Below, one piece after another: positions 1-6,236 of a stretch of 14,810 nucleotides of DNA (the stretch's first letter is position 1; every line of letters begins with the position of its first letter). The position numbers were made by a program, and so were the translations under genes. Under the pieces are notes generated by a model. It was given only the letters and a program-made list of their open reading frames with translations, was not told where the DNA came from and ran no database searches. Origin of the DNA: Candidatus Caenarcanales bacterium (GTDB taxonomy: Bacteria > Cyanobacteriota > Vampirovibrionia > Caenarcaniphilales > Caenarcanaceae); contig CANLFK010000035.1 of the NCBI GenBank assembly GCA_947489925.1, positions 1 to 14,810 on the forward strand. The letters are read 5' to 3'.

Positions 1-18
1 TTCTTTGTTGTTCTCTGA

Positions 19-441
19 ATGAGATTCTTGAACGCATCTTTTCTTTTAAAATGCTTTTCTCACTCTCTTTTAATTCTATATATCTCATTCCTTTCTTTTA
101 CCACATTTTTTCTGTCTTCTTACTTAATCCCTTCTACAACTATTAGTAAATACATCGAGCCAAGCACAAACAGGACAGATTTATTGTCAGAAAATATGCC
201 AGTTGAATTACTTAAATATGAAGAATTAAATAACTTTTTAAACAATAATAATTTTGACACAATTGTAAAACCAAATCTTTTAAATCAAAACCAAACTTTA
301 GCTGAATTAAAAAGTGTAATAACAAAGAAAAAAGAAACTTGGGTAAACAATATTCCGTTTTTAAATGAAATAGCAAAGAGTAAAATCAATCTCAGAGAAA
401 TCGTAAGTATAACCCAGAGAACAAATTATACTCGTTCATAG
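19..441 (+). CDS. Unrecognised reading frame, possibly the 3' part of an interrupted gene
   Basis: I do not recognise this protein. The open frame runs from the ATG at 19 to the TAG at 439-441. The first ~36 residues are hydrophobic and low in complexity, and their DNA (84-126) matches the end of the insertion in the methyltransferase gene on the other strand. They are therefore probably not a real N-terminus. Residues 37-140 are polar and rich in Asn, Lys and Leu, with short predicted helices; translation could start at the internal ATG at 196 (81 aa). The 3' end overlaps the end of the methyltransferase C-terminal fragment by 16 nt, tail to tail. A partner restriction enzyme would fit that position, but no nuclease motif is visible. 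The upstream part, if any, lies outside the window. Confidence 0.3.
   Translation: MRFLNASFLLKCFSHSLLILYISFLSFTTFFLSSYLIPSTTISKYIEPSTNRTDLLSENMPVELLKYEELNNFLNNNNFDTIVKPNLLNQNQTLAELKSVITKKKETWVNNIPFLNEIAKSKINLREIVSITQRTNYTRS
84..126 (+). repeat. Copy A of a 43-nt repeat, inverted relative to 1095-1137
   Basis: Read on the plus strand, this segment matches the minus strand of 1137-1095 at 37 of 43 positions by hand count, with no gaps. It includes exact blocks of 7, 12 and 14 nt, the last being TGTCTTCTTACTTA. Both copies are followed directly by coding sequence, in the same phase: each translates as SFTTxxxSSYL and then runs into V/I-P. The 968 bp between the copies hold the methyltransferase C-terminal fragment and the convergent reading frame. 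Confidence 0.7.
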
Positions 442-1109
442 GTTTCTAAAGCTCTTAAAGGGTTTTTTATCAATTCAATACGATTTAATATTTCATTATA
501 ATACTTCTCATCTTTTTCAATTATTAAGTAATTCCTATTAGTTAAGAGAGATGCAGTTGCCGTAGATCCACTACCCCCAAATGGATCCAAGACATTATCA
601 TTTTCATTACTACTTGCCAAAATTAATCTTTTAATAAGCTTTATTGGTTTTTGTGTTGGGTGTATACGCACTTCTTTATAAAAATCAATATCTCTCCAAA
701 CATCGGTTATTCCCATTTCAGCATTAAATGTTTGAGCAATTTTGTTATAAGGAAAGTCAAAATCAAGAACTAGACTTAATTTATTCCACAAATCCTCAGT
801 AGGAAATTGCTCACAAATATTTTCTCCAGTATAAATGCTCCACATGCCCCCACCATTTGATTTAACACCAAGTGCTTCATTAATATCTTTAGATTTTAAA
901 CTGAGTTTTTGTTGCTTTTCTTTCAAAAAAGGTTTTATAAATTGTTTATTATCTTTAATCATAAATAATATGCTCTCTGTTGTATTTGGGAAGAGTTTAT
1001 AGTTCTTGGTAGCTCTTCCAGATACAGAACGCATACCTTTATCTACTAATATTTGTTGCCGTAAATCAAACTCTAAATTATCTAAGTATGGAACTAAGTA
1101 AGAAGACAT
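426..1109 (-). CDS. DNA methyltransferase (N4/N6, beta-type order), C-terminal fragment
   Basis: This is the C-terminal part of an AdoMet-dependent DNA-amino methyltransferase. HPTQKP lies at residues 150-155, and the AdoMet-binding motif DPFGGSGST (DPFxGSGTT type) at 175-183, followed by NYLIIEKDEKYY. Residues 22-98 (VDKGMRSVSG..., KSNGGGMWSIYTGEN) form the probable target-recognition part. The catalytic DPPY motif is absent here; it lies in the separate upstream frame at 1199-1450. The motif order IV-then-I is the beta arrangement, as in M.MboII-like enzymes. The first five residues (MSSYL) come from the insertion, so the native sequence begins at V6. The fragment may be translated from the ATG at 1109, but it should be inactive alone unless it complements the other half. 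Confidence 0.85.
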   Translation of the reverse strand: MSSYLVPYLDNLEFDLRQQILVDKGMRSVSGRATKNYKLFPNTTESILFMIKDNKQFIKPFLKEKQQKLSLKSKDINEALGVKSNGGGMWSIYTGENICEQFPTEDLWNKLSLVLDFDFPYNKIAQTFNAEMGITDVWRDIDFYKEVRIHPTQKPIKLIKRLILASSNENDNVLDPFGGSGSTATASLLTNRNYLIIEKDEKYYNEILNRIELIKNPLRALETYERV

Positions 1110-1207
1110 TAAAAGTGTGGTAAAAGATGAGAATGAGGCAAGTACTCAGTCAATGAAATATTAAATTCCATCGGCACAAAATACCATATTTCTTTTGTTT
1201 AGGTACT
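1095..1207 (-). mobile_element. Apparent 113-nt insertion splitting the methyltransferase gene
   Basis: The N-terminal frame reads FGYFRTLALL up to 1208 and stops three codons later. The C-terminal frame resumes as VPYLDNLEFDLRQQ at 1094. Joining 1208 directly to 1094 gives one frame of about 303 codons with the spacing I expect for M.MboII-like enzymes. The extra segment is 113 nt, so it also shifts the frame, and it is bracketed by TTA at 1208-1210 and 1095-1097. It could be a small insertion (110 nt plus a 3-nt target duplication), a mini-intron-like element or a bypassed segment. The 43 nt at its 3' end (1137-1095) form copy B of the repeat at 84-126. It encodes no protein of its own. Confidence 0.55.
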
Positions 1208-1450
1208 TAACAATGCCAAAGTTCTAAAATAACCAAAGCAGTAGAATGTACCACCAAGCCTTAATACTCTTGATACTTCTTTCATCCACTTTAAACACCA
1301 ATTAACATACTCTTGCTCTGTCCTCCATTGATAGTCCCACTTTTCATTAATTACTTTCCAATAAGGAGGATCTGCTATCACCAAATCAATACTGTTTGCT
1401 TCAATTTTTTTAAGTTCTTCGATACAATCACCTAATATTACTCTGTTCAT
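1199..1450 (-). CDS. DNA methyltransferase, N-terminal fragment carrying the DPPY motif
   Basis: This is the first 81 residues of the same enzyme as the fragment at 426-1109. It starts MNRVILGDCIEELKK, with the usual GDC...L opening of beta-class DNA-amino methyltransferases. The catalytic motif IV DPPY is at residues 27-30, followed by W-x-W-rich sequence and GTFYCFGYFRTLALL (67-81). The frame ends S-T-stop inside the insertion. DPPY with a hydrophobic context fits N6-adenine or N4-cytosine methylation, and I cannot assign the target. The start is supported by a promoter-like pair upstream and by family alignment; GGTAG 13 nt before the ATG is a weak ribosome site. The gene as a whole looks like a recent pseudogene unless the insertion is spliced or bypassed. 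Confidence 0.85.
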   Translation of the reverse strand: MNRVILGDCIEELKKIEANSIDLVIADPPYWKVINEKWDYQWRTEQEYVNWCLKWMKEVSRVLRLGGTFYCFGYFRTLALLST

Positions 1451-1498
1451 TTTTATTTATGCTACCTTTAGTATGCAAATATACATGTAATTACTATA

Positions 1499-1527
1499 AT
1501 TATGCAAGTTTTGTTTCTGATTGTCAT
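1499..1527 (-). promoter_or_regulatory. Candidate sigma70-type promoter for the methyltransferase
   Basis: Read on the minus strand, ATGACA (1527-1522) and CATAAT (1504-1499) are separated by 17 nt, each one base from consensus. This predicts a start near 1492 and a leader of about 42 nt before the ATG at 1450. A second weaker pair, TTGCAT and TATATT, overlaps it. The rest of the 1451-1612 gap shows no gene. Confidence 0.35.
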
Positions 1528-1612
1528 TTAACACGAGAGTATCCTGAATTTAGAGATAAAAACTACTAAGACACAAAGCAATTAAGTTTAAGCAAATTTT
1601 CTTGTAATATAT

Positions 1613-2665
1613 TTAAGCCTTTAATAAATTTTCATTTTCACTAAATAATTTATGCTCTCTTTTCATTTCTACTGCCGCAAAACGAGGCATTATTTCAGCG
1701 GCTGTTTTAAAACCACTTGCTCCATATTCCTGTTGTAAGTATAATCCAGCATTTAAATAGCCCAAAACTGTACCGTTTACATTGGCAGACATTGTTGTTT
1801 CATCGCCTAATTTAAAAGTGTGAGTCGATTGTTTTCCCTGATAAGTTAAGCCCGTAATTTGTACTTGCGTTGAAATTGGTTTTTGAGCATTTCGAGTGTC
1901 CACAATTCCACCAACCGAAACTTTATCAGCACTACAAATACCAGCTAATTCAAGCATTATATCGTCTGCATGCTCCATATTCACTAATTCCAAAATTCCA
2001 TTTCTCTTATCAAGCTCCAAGTCAATTTCAGCTTCAGACATTGCATTAACTTTTTCAATATCAAAACCAGATAAATGAGCAATATCTTCACGGATTGTCG
2101 CTCTATAACCTAACCAATTACTAATACCAACTCCAAAAATAATTTTTACTGATTGAATTTCTACAAAAGATTGAGCCGCCAAAGCCGCTGCCGAAGTTAA
2201 TAAACCGGGTGTTGCTCCGCAGCCAGTTAAATATAAAATTCCTTTTGCTTTTAAGTCATCAGCCAAATTCATTAATAATTTAACAGCACTAGTTCGTTTA
2301 ATTGCATCAACAATAACACCTTTAAAAGCGGTATTTTCGATAATTTGTTTGGTTAAATTTGGAATAAATTGAGTTGGTAAATTAGGTAAAGCATAAAATA
2401 AACAATCAATCTCTGAGCCATATAAACTTAATAATGACATTATCGAATTGGGAGATTTAACTGAATTATTAATACTCGAAACATCACCTTTAAAATTTTG
2501 ATTGAGCTCATTAAGGTCTAAGCCATTTTCAGCGTATAAATAAGCGTTTTTATCGACAATTGCCACCAAATTTGCATTTTGTCTTTTTGCCAAAAGCTTT
2601 AACATCTCTTGCCCAAGTCCGCCCGCTCCTAAAACTGCTAATTTAGGTAAATGCTCTTTTATCAT
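1613..2665 (-). CDS. Saccharopine dehydrogenase-like NAD(P)-binding oxidoreductase
   Basis: This 350-residue protein has an N-terminal Rossmann fold, with the dinucleotide loop GAGGLG at residues 13-18 and an acidic/polar strand end (VDKN) at 37-40. The middle holds YLTGCGATPGLLTSAA (145-160), and the C-terminal half resembles the catalytic/dimer domain of saccharopine and related dehydrogenases. From memory, the layout resembles the saccharopine dehydrogenase-like proteins common in Cyanobacteria, whose substrate is not established; true lysine-degradation activity should not be assumed. The start at 2665 places the Rossmann loop at the usual distance. It is transcribed in the same direction as the tRNA-Lys upstream (98-nt gap) but has no clear operon partner. 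Confidence 0.7.
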   Translation of the reverse strand: MIKEHLPKLAVLGAGGLGQEMLKLLAKRQNANLVAIVDKNAYLYAENGLDLNELNQNFKGDVSSINNSVKSPNSIMSLLSLYGSEIDCLFYALPNLPTQFIPNLTKQIIENTAFKGVIVDAIKRTSAVKLLMNLADDLKAKGILYLTGCGATPGLLTSAAALAAQSFVEIQSVKIIFGVGISNWLGYRATIREDIAHLSGFDIEKVNAMSEAEIDLELDKRNGILELVNMEHADDIMLELAGICSADKVSVGGIVDTRNAQKPISTQVQITGLTYQGKQSTHTFKLGDETTMSANVNGTVLGYLNAGLYLQQEYGASGFKTAAEIMPRFAAVEMKREHKLFSENENLLKA

Positions 2666-2762
2666 AATAAATATTTCTAAATCTCAAATTATTTTGTCTT
2701 TTAATTCTAAAGTATTTAGCTGAAAATTTAATTAATTACTTCAAACTTTTTAATAATAAATT

Positions 2763-2835
2763 TGCGCTCGGCGCGATTCGAACGCGCGACCAATCGGTTA
2801 AAAGCCGAGTGCTCTACCAACTGAGCTACAAGCGC
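2763..2835 (-). tRNA. tRNA-Lys, anticodon UUU
   Basis: The minus strand folds into a full cloverleaf of 73 nt: acceptor GCGCTTG/CGAGCGC (one G-U pair), D arm GCTC...GAGC, anticodon loop CTTTTAA with TTT at 2802-2800, T arm GCGCG-TTCGAAT-CGCGC, and discriminator A at 2763. The 3' CCA is not encoded and must be added after transcription. The first pair of the anticodon stem (27-43) is a C-U mismatch. The gene starts only 11 nt downstream of the small coding region at 2847-3092, so the two are probably co-transcribed. Confidence 0.97.
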
Positions 2836-2846
2836 ATATATTAAGC

Positions 2847-3092
2847 TTAAGGATATAAGCTGTCTGGTTCTTCTACTTTACTGTAAGCATGCCAAATAGC
2901 ATAACTTAAGGCAGAAGCTGAAGATATATTCAACTCGTCAAAACGCAAGTCCATCGAGGAAGAAGTATTATAACTTTCCTTAATGCTTTTTGCCCACTGA
3001 ATGACATCTAAAGTAAGTTCAAAGATACTAGAATCATTTGACTCGCCATGATGATCTCGTAATATTCCGATTTGATAAGCTGTATTCTTCAT
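2847..3092 (-). CDS. Small hypothetical protein (81 aa)
   Basis: I do not recognise this protein. From the ATG at 3092 it has 81 residues, acidic, beginning MKNTAYQIGILRDHHGE, with probable helices FELTLDVIQWAKSIKE and SASALSYAIWHAYSKVEE. There is no signal peptide, membrane segment or Cys/His metal site. A longer in-frame start at 3158 would overlap the start codon of the divergent SDR gene (3157) and would add a Lys/Ile-rich, AT-driven stretch, so the inner ATG is preferred. No ribosome binding site precedes either start. It lies directly upstream of tRNA-Lys. Amino-acid composition looks protein-like, but shared ancestry cannot be tested here. Confidence 0.5.
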   Translation of the reverse strand: MKNTAYQIGILRDHHGESNDSSIFELTLDVIQWAKSIKESYNTSSSMDLRFDELNISSASALSYAIWHAYSKVEEPDSLYP

Positions 3093-3156
3093 AGATATAA
3101 AATAATCACAAAAAATTACTTTTATGTCAATAAATACTTTATTTAATTTATAAATC

Positions 3157-3891
3157 ATGATTCAAACTCAAACCAAATATATTTTAATTACTGGCTCTGG
3201 AAGCCAAATAGCTCAAAATATTGCCCAAGAAATTTCTTTAGAAAAAAATTTTTCGGATTGTCATTTTTTATTGCAATACCGAAAAAACAAACCAAATACT
3301 TTAATTAATTTTCTCGAAAACAAAAAAATAAAATACACTCTCATTAAAGCTGATTTGAGTGAATTAAATAATATACAAATCTTAGTTAAAGCTTATATTC
3401 AGCCACTTGGTAAATTAGATATTTTAATTAATTGTATTGGCGATTTTGTGCAAAAACCTTTAAACGAATTGCAATCAAGTGAATTTCGACAAATAATTGA
3501 TTCAAATTTGAATTTGGTTTTTGATTTATATTCGTCAGTTTTACCCTTTTTACGCAAAAATGAAGGAATTAGTAATATTTTAAGCCTTGGTTATGCTACC
3601 GCCAATCAAATTGAAGCTAAGCCCAGTATTTTGCCTTATCATATTGCCAAGATGGGCTTGATTTTATTAACCAAATCTTTTGCCAAAGAAGAAGCAGAGC
3701 ATCAAGTTTTAATTAATTGTTTATCTTTGGGAATTTGCGAAAATACTATTCATTGGCCAAATAATAAATTGCCTTTGGGTCGCCCCGCCCAATTAAAAGA
3801 AATAGCTGAAGCCGCCGTCTTTTTGCTTAAAAACAATTATATAACTGGTTTAAATCTCGAAATTGACGGCGGTTGGCGTGGGAATTTGTAA
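3157..3891 (+). CDS. Short-chain dehydrogenase/reductase (SDR)
   Basis: A classical SDR of 244 residues. The cofactor loop TGSGSQIA lies at 12-19 (TGxxxGIG type, with the last Gly replaced by Ala), ADLSE at 65-69, NCIG at 92-95 in place of NNAG, and the structural Asn in IIDSNLN at 117. The catalytic residues are Ser143 (ILSLG), Tyr161 and Lys165 in YHIAK. The C-terminus ends in EIDGGW, typical of FabG/pteridine-reductase relatives. It is a soluble NAD(P)H-dependent reductase; the substrate is unknown. The missing glycine in the TGxxxGIG loop and the NCIG variant make it unlikely to be the main FabG. It is divergent from the small gene at 2847-3092 and convergent with dapB, with only 12 nt between the two stop codons. 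Confidence 0.85.
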   Translation: MIQTQTKYILITGSGSQIAQNIAQEISLEKNFSDCHFLLQYRKNKPNTLINFLENKKIKYTLIKADLSELNNIQILVKAYIQPLGKLDILINCIGDFVQKPLNELQSSEFRQIIDSNLNLVFDLYSSVLPFLRKNEGISNILSLGYATANQIEAKPSILPYHIAKMGLILLTKSFAKEEAEHQVLINCLSLGICENTIHWPNNKLPLGRPAQLKEIAEAAVFLLKNNYITGLNLEIDGGWRGNL

Positions 3892-3903
3892 TTTACTTTT
3901 TGC

Positions 3904-4716
3904 TTAATTTAAATCTAAAAAGTTTTCTAAACCATAAAATAAACCTTTTCTTTTAACAATTTCTTTGATAGCCAAAATCACACCAGGCATAAAAGCAGTT
4001 CGATCCAAAGTATCATGTCTAATAGTTAAAGTTTGACCAATTCCACCAAAAATTACTTCCTGATGAGCGACTAAACCCGGTAATCTTAAGCTATGAACTC
4101 TTATTCCATCAATTAATCCTCCACGGGCAGGTGCATTTGGGCTTAATTCTTGTTGATTAAATTTTTTGACTTTTGCTAATTCTTTGGCTGTTTTAATAGC
4201 TGTCCCAGAAGGTGCATCTACTTTTTTGTCATGGTGCAATTCAATAATTTCGGCATTATCAAAATATTTAGCGACTTGCTTTGCGGCATGAATAAGCAAT
4301 AAAGCTCCAATCGCAAAATTAGGGGCAATTAAAACGGCTTGTCCAGTATAATTAGCTTTTTTTTCTAATTCATGTAAATCATCATCACTTAAGCCAGTTG
4401 CTCCAATAATCGGGCTAACTCCACAGTCTAAAGCTAATTGAGCATTATTGAAAACAGCATTAGGTACAGTAAAATCAACCATTACTTGCGGTTTTTCTCT
4501 TTGTAATAAATCTTTTAGATTAGCTTCTAATTTTAGTCCTATATTACCCAAGCCAATTAATTCACCTATATCTTTGCCAATGAAATCGGAGTTTTTTCGC
4601 CCAGTAACACCAACTAATTCTAAATCTTTATCTTCTAAAATGGCTTTAACGGTTTCTTGTCCCATTCTGCCAGCCGCACCAGCAATAATTACTTTTGTTT
4701 TTAAATTTTTATTCAT
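3904..4716 (-). CDS. dapB: 4-hydroxy-tetrahydrodipicolinate reductase
   Basis: DapB reduces 4-hydroxy-tetrahydrodipicolinate to tetrahydrodipicolinate with NAD(P)H in the diaminopimelate/lysine pathway, supplying lysine and peptidoglycan cross-links. The 270-residue length is normal. Family marks in order are GAAGRMG at 13-19 (cofactor loop), DFTVPNA at 81-87, GATGLS at 105-110, APNFAIG at 131-137, and the signature ELHHDKKVDAPSGTA at 159-173, containing the catalytic His161 and Lys165. RHDTLDRTAFMPGV near the C-terminus is also typical. It starts 3 nt after the stop of the small membrane-protein gene, so it is probably translationally coupled to it. With hom at 8550-9833, two branches of the aspartate pathway lie in this window. 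Confidence 0.97.
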   Translation of the reverse strand: MNKNLKTKVIIAGAAGRMGQETVKAILEDKDLELVGVTGRKNSDFIGKDIGELIGLGNIGLKLEANLKDLLQREKPQVMVDFTVPNAVFNNAQLALDCGVSPIIGATGLSDDDLHELEKKANYTGQAVLIAPNFAIGALLLIHAAKQVAKYFDNAEIIELHHDKKVDAPSGTAIKTAKELAKVKKFNQQELSPNAPARGGLIDGIRVHSLRLPGLVAHQEVIFGGIGQTLTIRHDTLDRTAFMPGVILAIKEIVKRKGLFYGLENFLDLN

Positions 4717-4719
4717 ATT

Positions 4720-5001
4720 TTATTCTTGTGGATTTTGAAGAGCTAATTTTGGGATTGGAAGCAAGCTATAAACAAAATCAATTCTTTGGTTTAAATAATC
4801 AACTTTATCGCCTAATCTATGGATTTCTCCGCCTTGCTTAGCTTGTTCAACTTTGATTTCAGTTATTTCTTTGGATAATCTGTTCTCAACATCATTAATT
4901 CGAGCATTAAAAGAACTAGTAACAGCCCAAAATAAGCCTAAAGATGTAACTATTTGAGTGCCAATAGCGGTAAATAAAGCAACACTGCTTGAAATTTCCA
5001 T
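4720..5001 (-). CDS. Small membrane-anchored coiled-coil protein, cotranscribed with dapB
   Basis: I do not recognise a family. The 93-residue protein has one hydrophobic segment at about 7-29 (VALFTAIGTQ...LFWAV), followed by a heptad-patterned coiled coil at about 32-78 (INDVENRLSKEITEIKVEQ, then IHRLGDKVDYLNQRIDFVY). This organisation, a single N-terminal helix and a short coiled coil, recalls small structural or phage-type membrane proteins such as XhlA, but in XhlA the order is reversed, and there is no other phage gene nearby. It ends 3 nt before dapB, so the pair forms an operon, led by a clear extended -10 promoter 22 nt upstream of the start. Nothing in the sequence links it to lysine synthesis. 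Confidence 0.7.
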   Translation of the reverse strand: MEISSSVALFTAIGTQIVTSLGLFWAVTSSFNARINDVENRLSKEITEIKVEQAKQGGEIHRLGDKVDYLNQRIDFVYSLLPIPKLALQNPQE

Positions 5002-5029
5002 AAGACTTTTTTAGCTTTAAACTAATTAA

Positions 5030-5038
5030 ATTATACCA
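5030..5038 (-). promoter_or_regulatory. Extended -10 promoter for the small membrane protein-dapB operon
   Basis: The minus strand reads TGGTATAAT, a perfect TATAAT with the TGn extension. The expected start near 5023 gives a leader of about 22 nt. No good -35 lies at 16-18 nt, as is common for extended -10 promoters. The remainder of the 5002-5163 gap, ahead of hemA, has no feature I can support. Confidence 0.5.
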
Positions 5039-5163
5039 ATTAAGACTGGTCAATTATTATTTGTTAAGAGGAAGTTTTATGGGTTTTCTTTTAATTCATA
5101 ACTTTTTGATAATTCTAAACGATGAGACATAGGTTAAAATTTTAATACAGATAAATTAAAAAA

Positions 5164-6234
5164 TTGAGTAATTATCAAACCTCTCAATTGAATTCTCAAA
5201 TCTTTGTTTTAAGCATTGATTATAAGTCTAGCCCAATTGAAGTTAGAGAAAAATTTGCTTTTTCCATGCTTTCTTCTGCCGCTTTTGAAGAGGCTTTGCA
5301 AATGCTATTAACTAAAATTGGCTCTACAATTATTCTTAGCACCTGTAATCGAACTGAATTTTATTTTTCTAGTAAATATTCTCCAGAACAAGTCAAAGAA
5401 AAAGCTATTTACAGTATTTCTGAGCTCAAAAAAGTTGATATAAGCTTAATTCGAGAACATTTAAATTTTAAAATTGGTGATGAAGCTATTGAGCATTTAT
5501 TTAGGGTTTCAGCTGGTTTAGAGAGCATGATTTTAGGCGAAGGACAAATTCTAAATCAATTAAAAACAGCTTATAGTCAATGCTTTAAATATAGTGATTG
5601 TTTCTTAAATCAATTATTTCAAAAAGCTTTAGCCGTTGGCAAAAAAGTTAGAGCTCAAACCGAAATTGCTAAAGGAGCTATGTCCGTTCCAGCAGCAGCT
5701 TTGCAAATAATACAAGGTTTGATTTCACCGCAAGAAATTAGCCAAAAAAATATTATGATTTTAGGTTCTGGGCAAGTGGCTGAATTATGCCTTGATCATC
5801 TTCATTCACAAGGAGCTACAAATAATATAACTTTGGTTAGTCGCTCTGAATCACACACTTTATTATTAACAAAATATGGACTTACCAAATCAATTGATTA
5901 TACAAAATTACAAGATTACTTATATGATTATGACATCATTTTGGCTTGTACTAATGCCCCGCATTACATTATTAAACCCGAATATTTTGAGCTAAAGAAC
6001 AATAAAAAATTTATTATTTGCGACATGACTTTGCCTCGTAATGTTGATCCAAAAGTTGCAGAAAAAGATTTTATTAAATTAATCGATCTAGACTATTTAC
6101 AAAATACAGTTAAAGAAAACGCTACTAAACGCTCTGGGCAAATACAAAAAGCTGAAACCTTAATTTCTTTAGAAATGAAACGATTACAAAAATGGCTTGA
6201 AATAAAGTCTCAGCAATATATTCATTCCGTTTAA
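5164..6234 (+). CDS. hemA: Glutamyl-tRNA reductase
   Basis: GluTR reduces glutamyl-tRNA(Glu) to glutamate-1-semialdehyde with NADPH, the first step of C5 tetrapyrrole synthesis. Family features are IFVLSIDYKSSPIEVREKF at 13-31, the catalytic Cys61 in STCNRTE, SAGLESMILGEGQILNQLK at 116-134, the NADPH loop GSGQVAE at 201-207, and CDMTLPRNVDP at 286-296. The start is TTG at 5164: the frame is closed just upstream (TAA 5152-5154), and the first in-frame ATG would delete conserved sequence. At 356 residues the protein is about 60-90 shorter than usual. It ends right after EMKRLQKWLEIKSQQ and so lacks most of the C-terminal helical dimerisation domain. Its stop lies 2 nt from that of the convergent gene. 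Confidence 0.95.
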   Translation: MSNYQTSQLNSQIFVLSIDYKSSPIEVREKFAFSMLSSAAFEEALQMLLTKIGSTIILSTCNRTEFYFSSKYSPEQVKEKAIYSISELKKVDISLIREHLNFKIGDEAIEHLFRVSAGLESMILGEGQILNQLKTAYSQCFKYSDCFLNQLFQKALAVGKKVRAQTEIAKGAMSVPAAALQIIQGLISPQEISQKNIMILGSGQVAELCLDHLHSQGATNNITLVSRSESHTLLLTKYGLTKSIDYTKLQDYLYDYDIILACTNAPHYIIKPEYFELKNNKKFIICDMTLPRNVDPKVAEKDFIKLIDLDYLQNTVKENATKRSGQIQKAETLISLEMKRLQKWLEIKSQQYIHSV

Positions 6235-6236
6235 TT

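Noticed and set aside
2847..3158. Longer 103-codon form of the small gene before tRNA-Lys
   Set aside because: Its start overlaps the divergent SDR start codon, and the extra residues look like translated AT-rich leader.
5106..5140. TTGATA with TTAAAAT as a hemA promoter
   Set aside because: The spacing is 22-23 nt, outside the workable range, and the nearer hexamers match TATAAT at only three positions.
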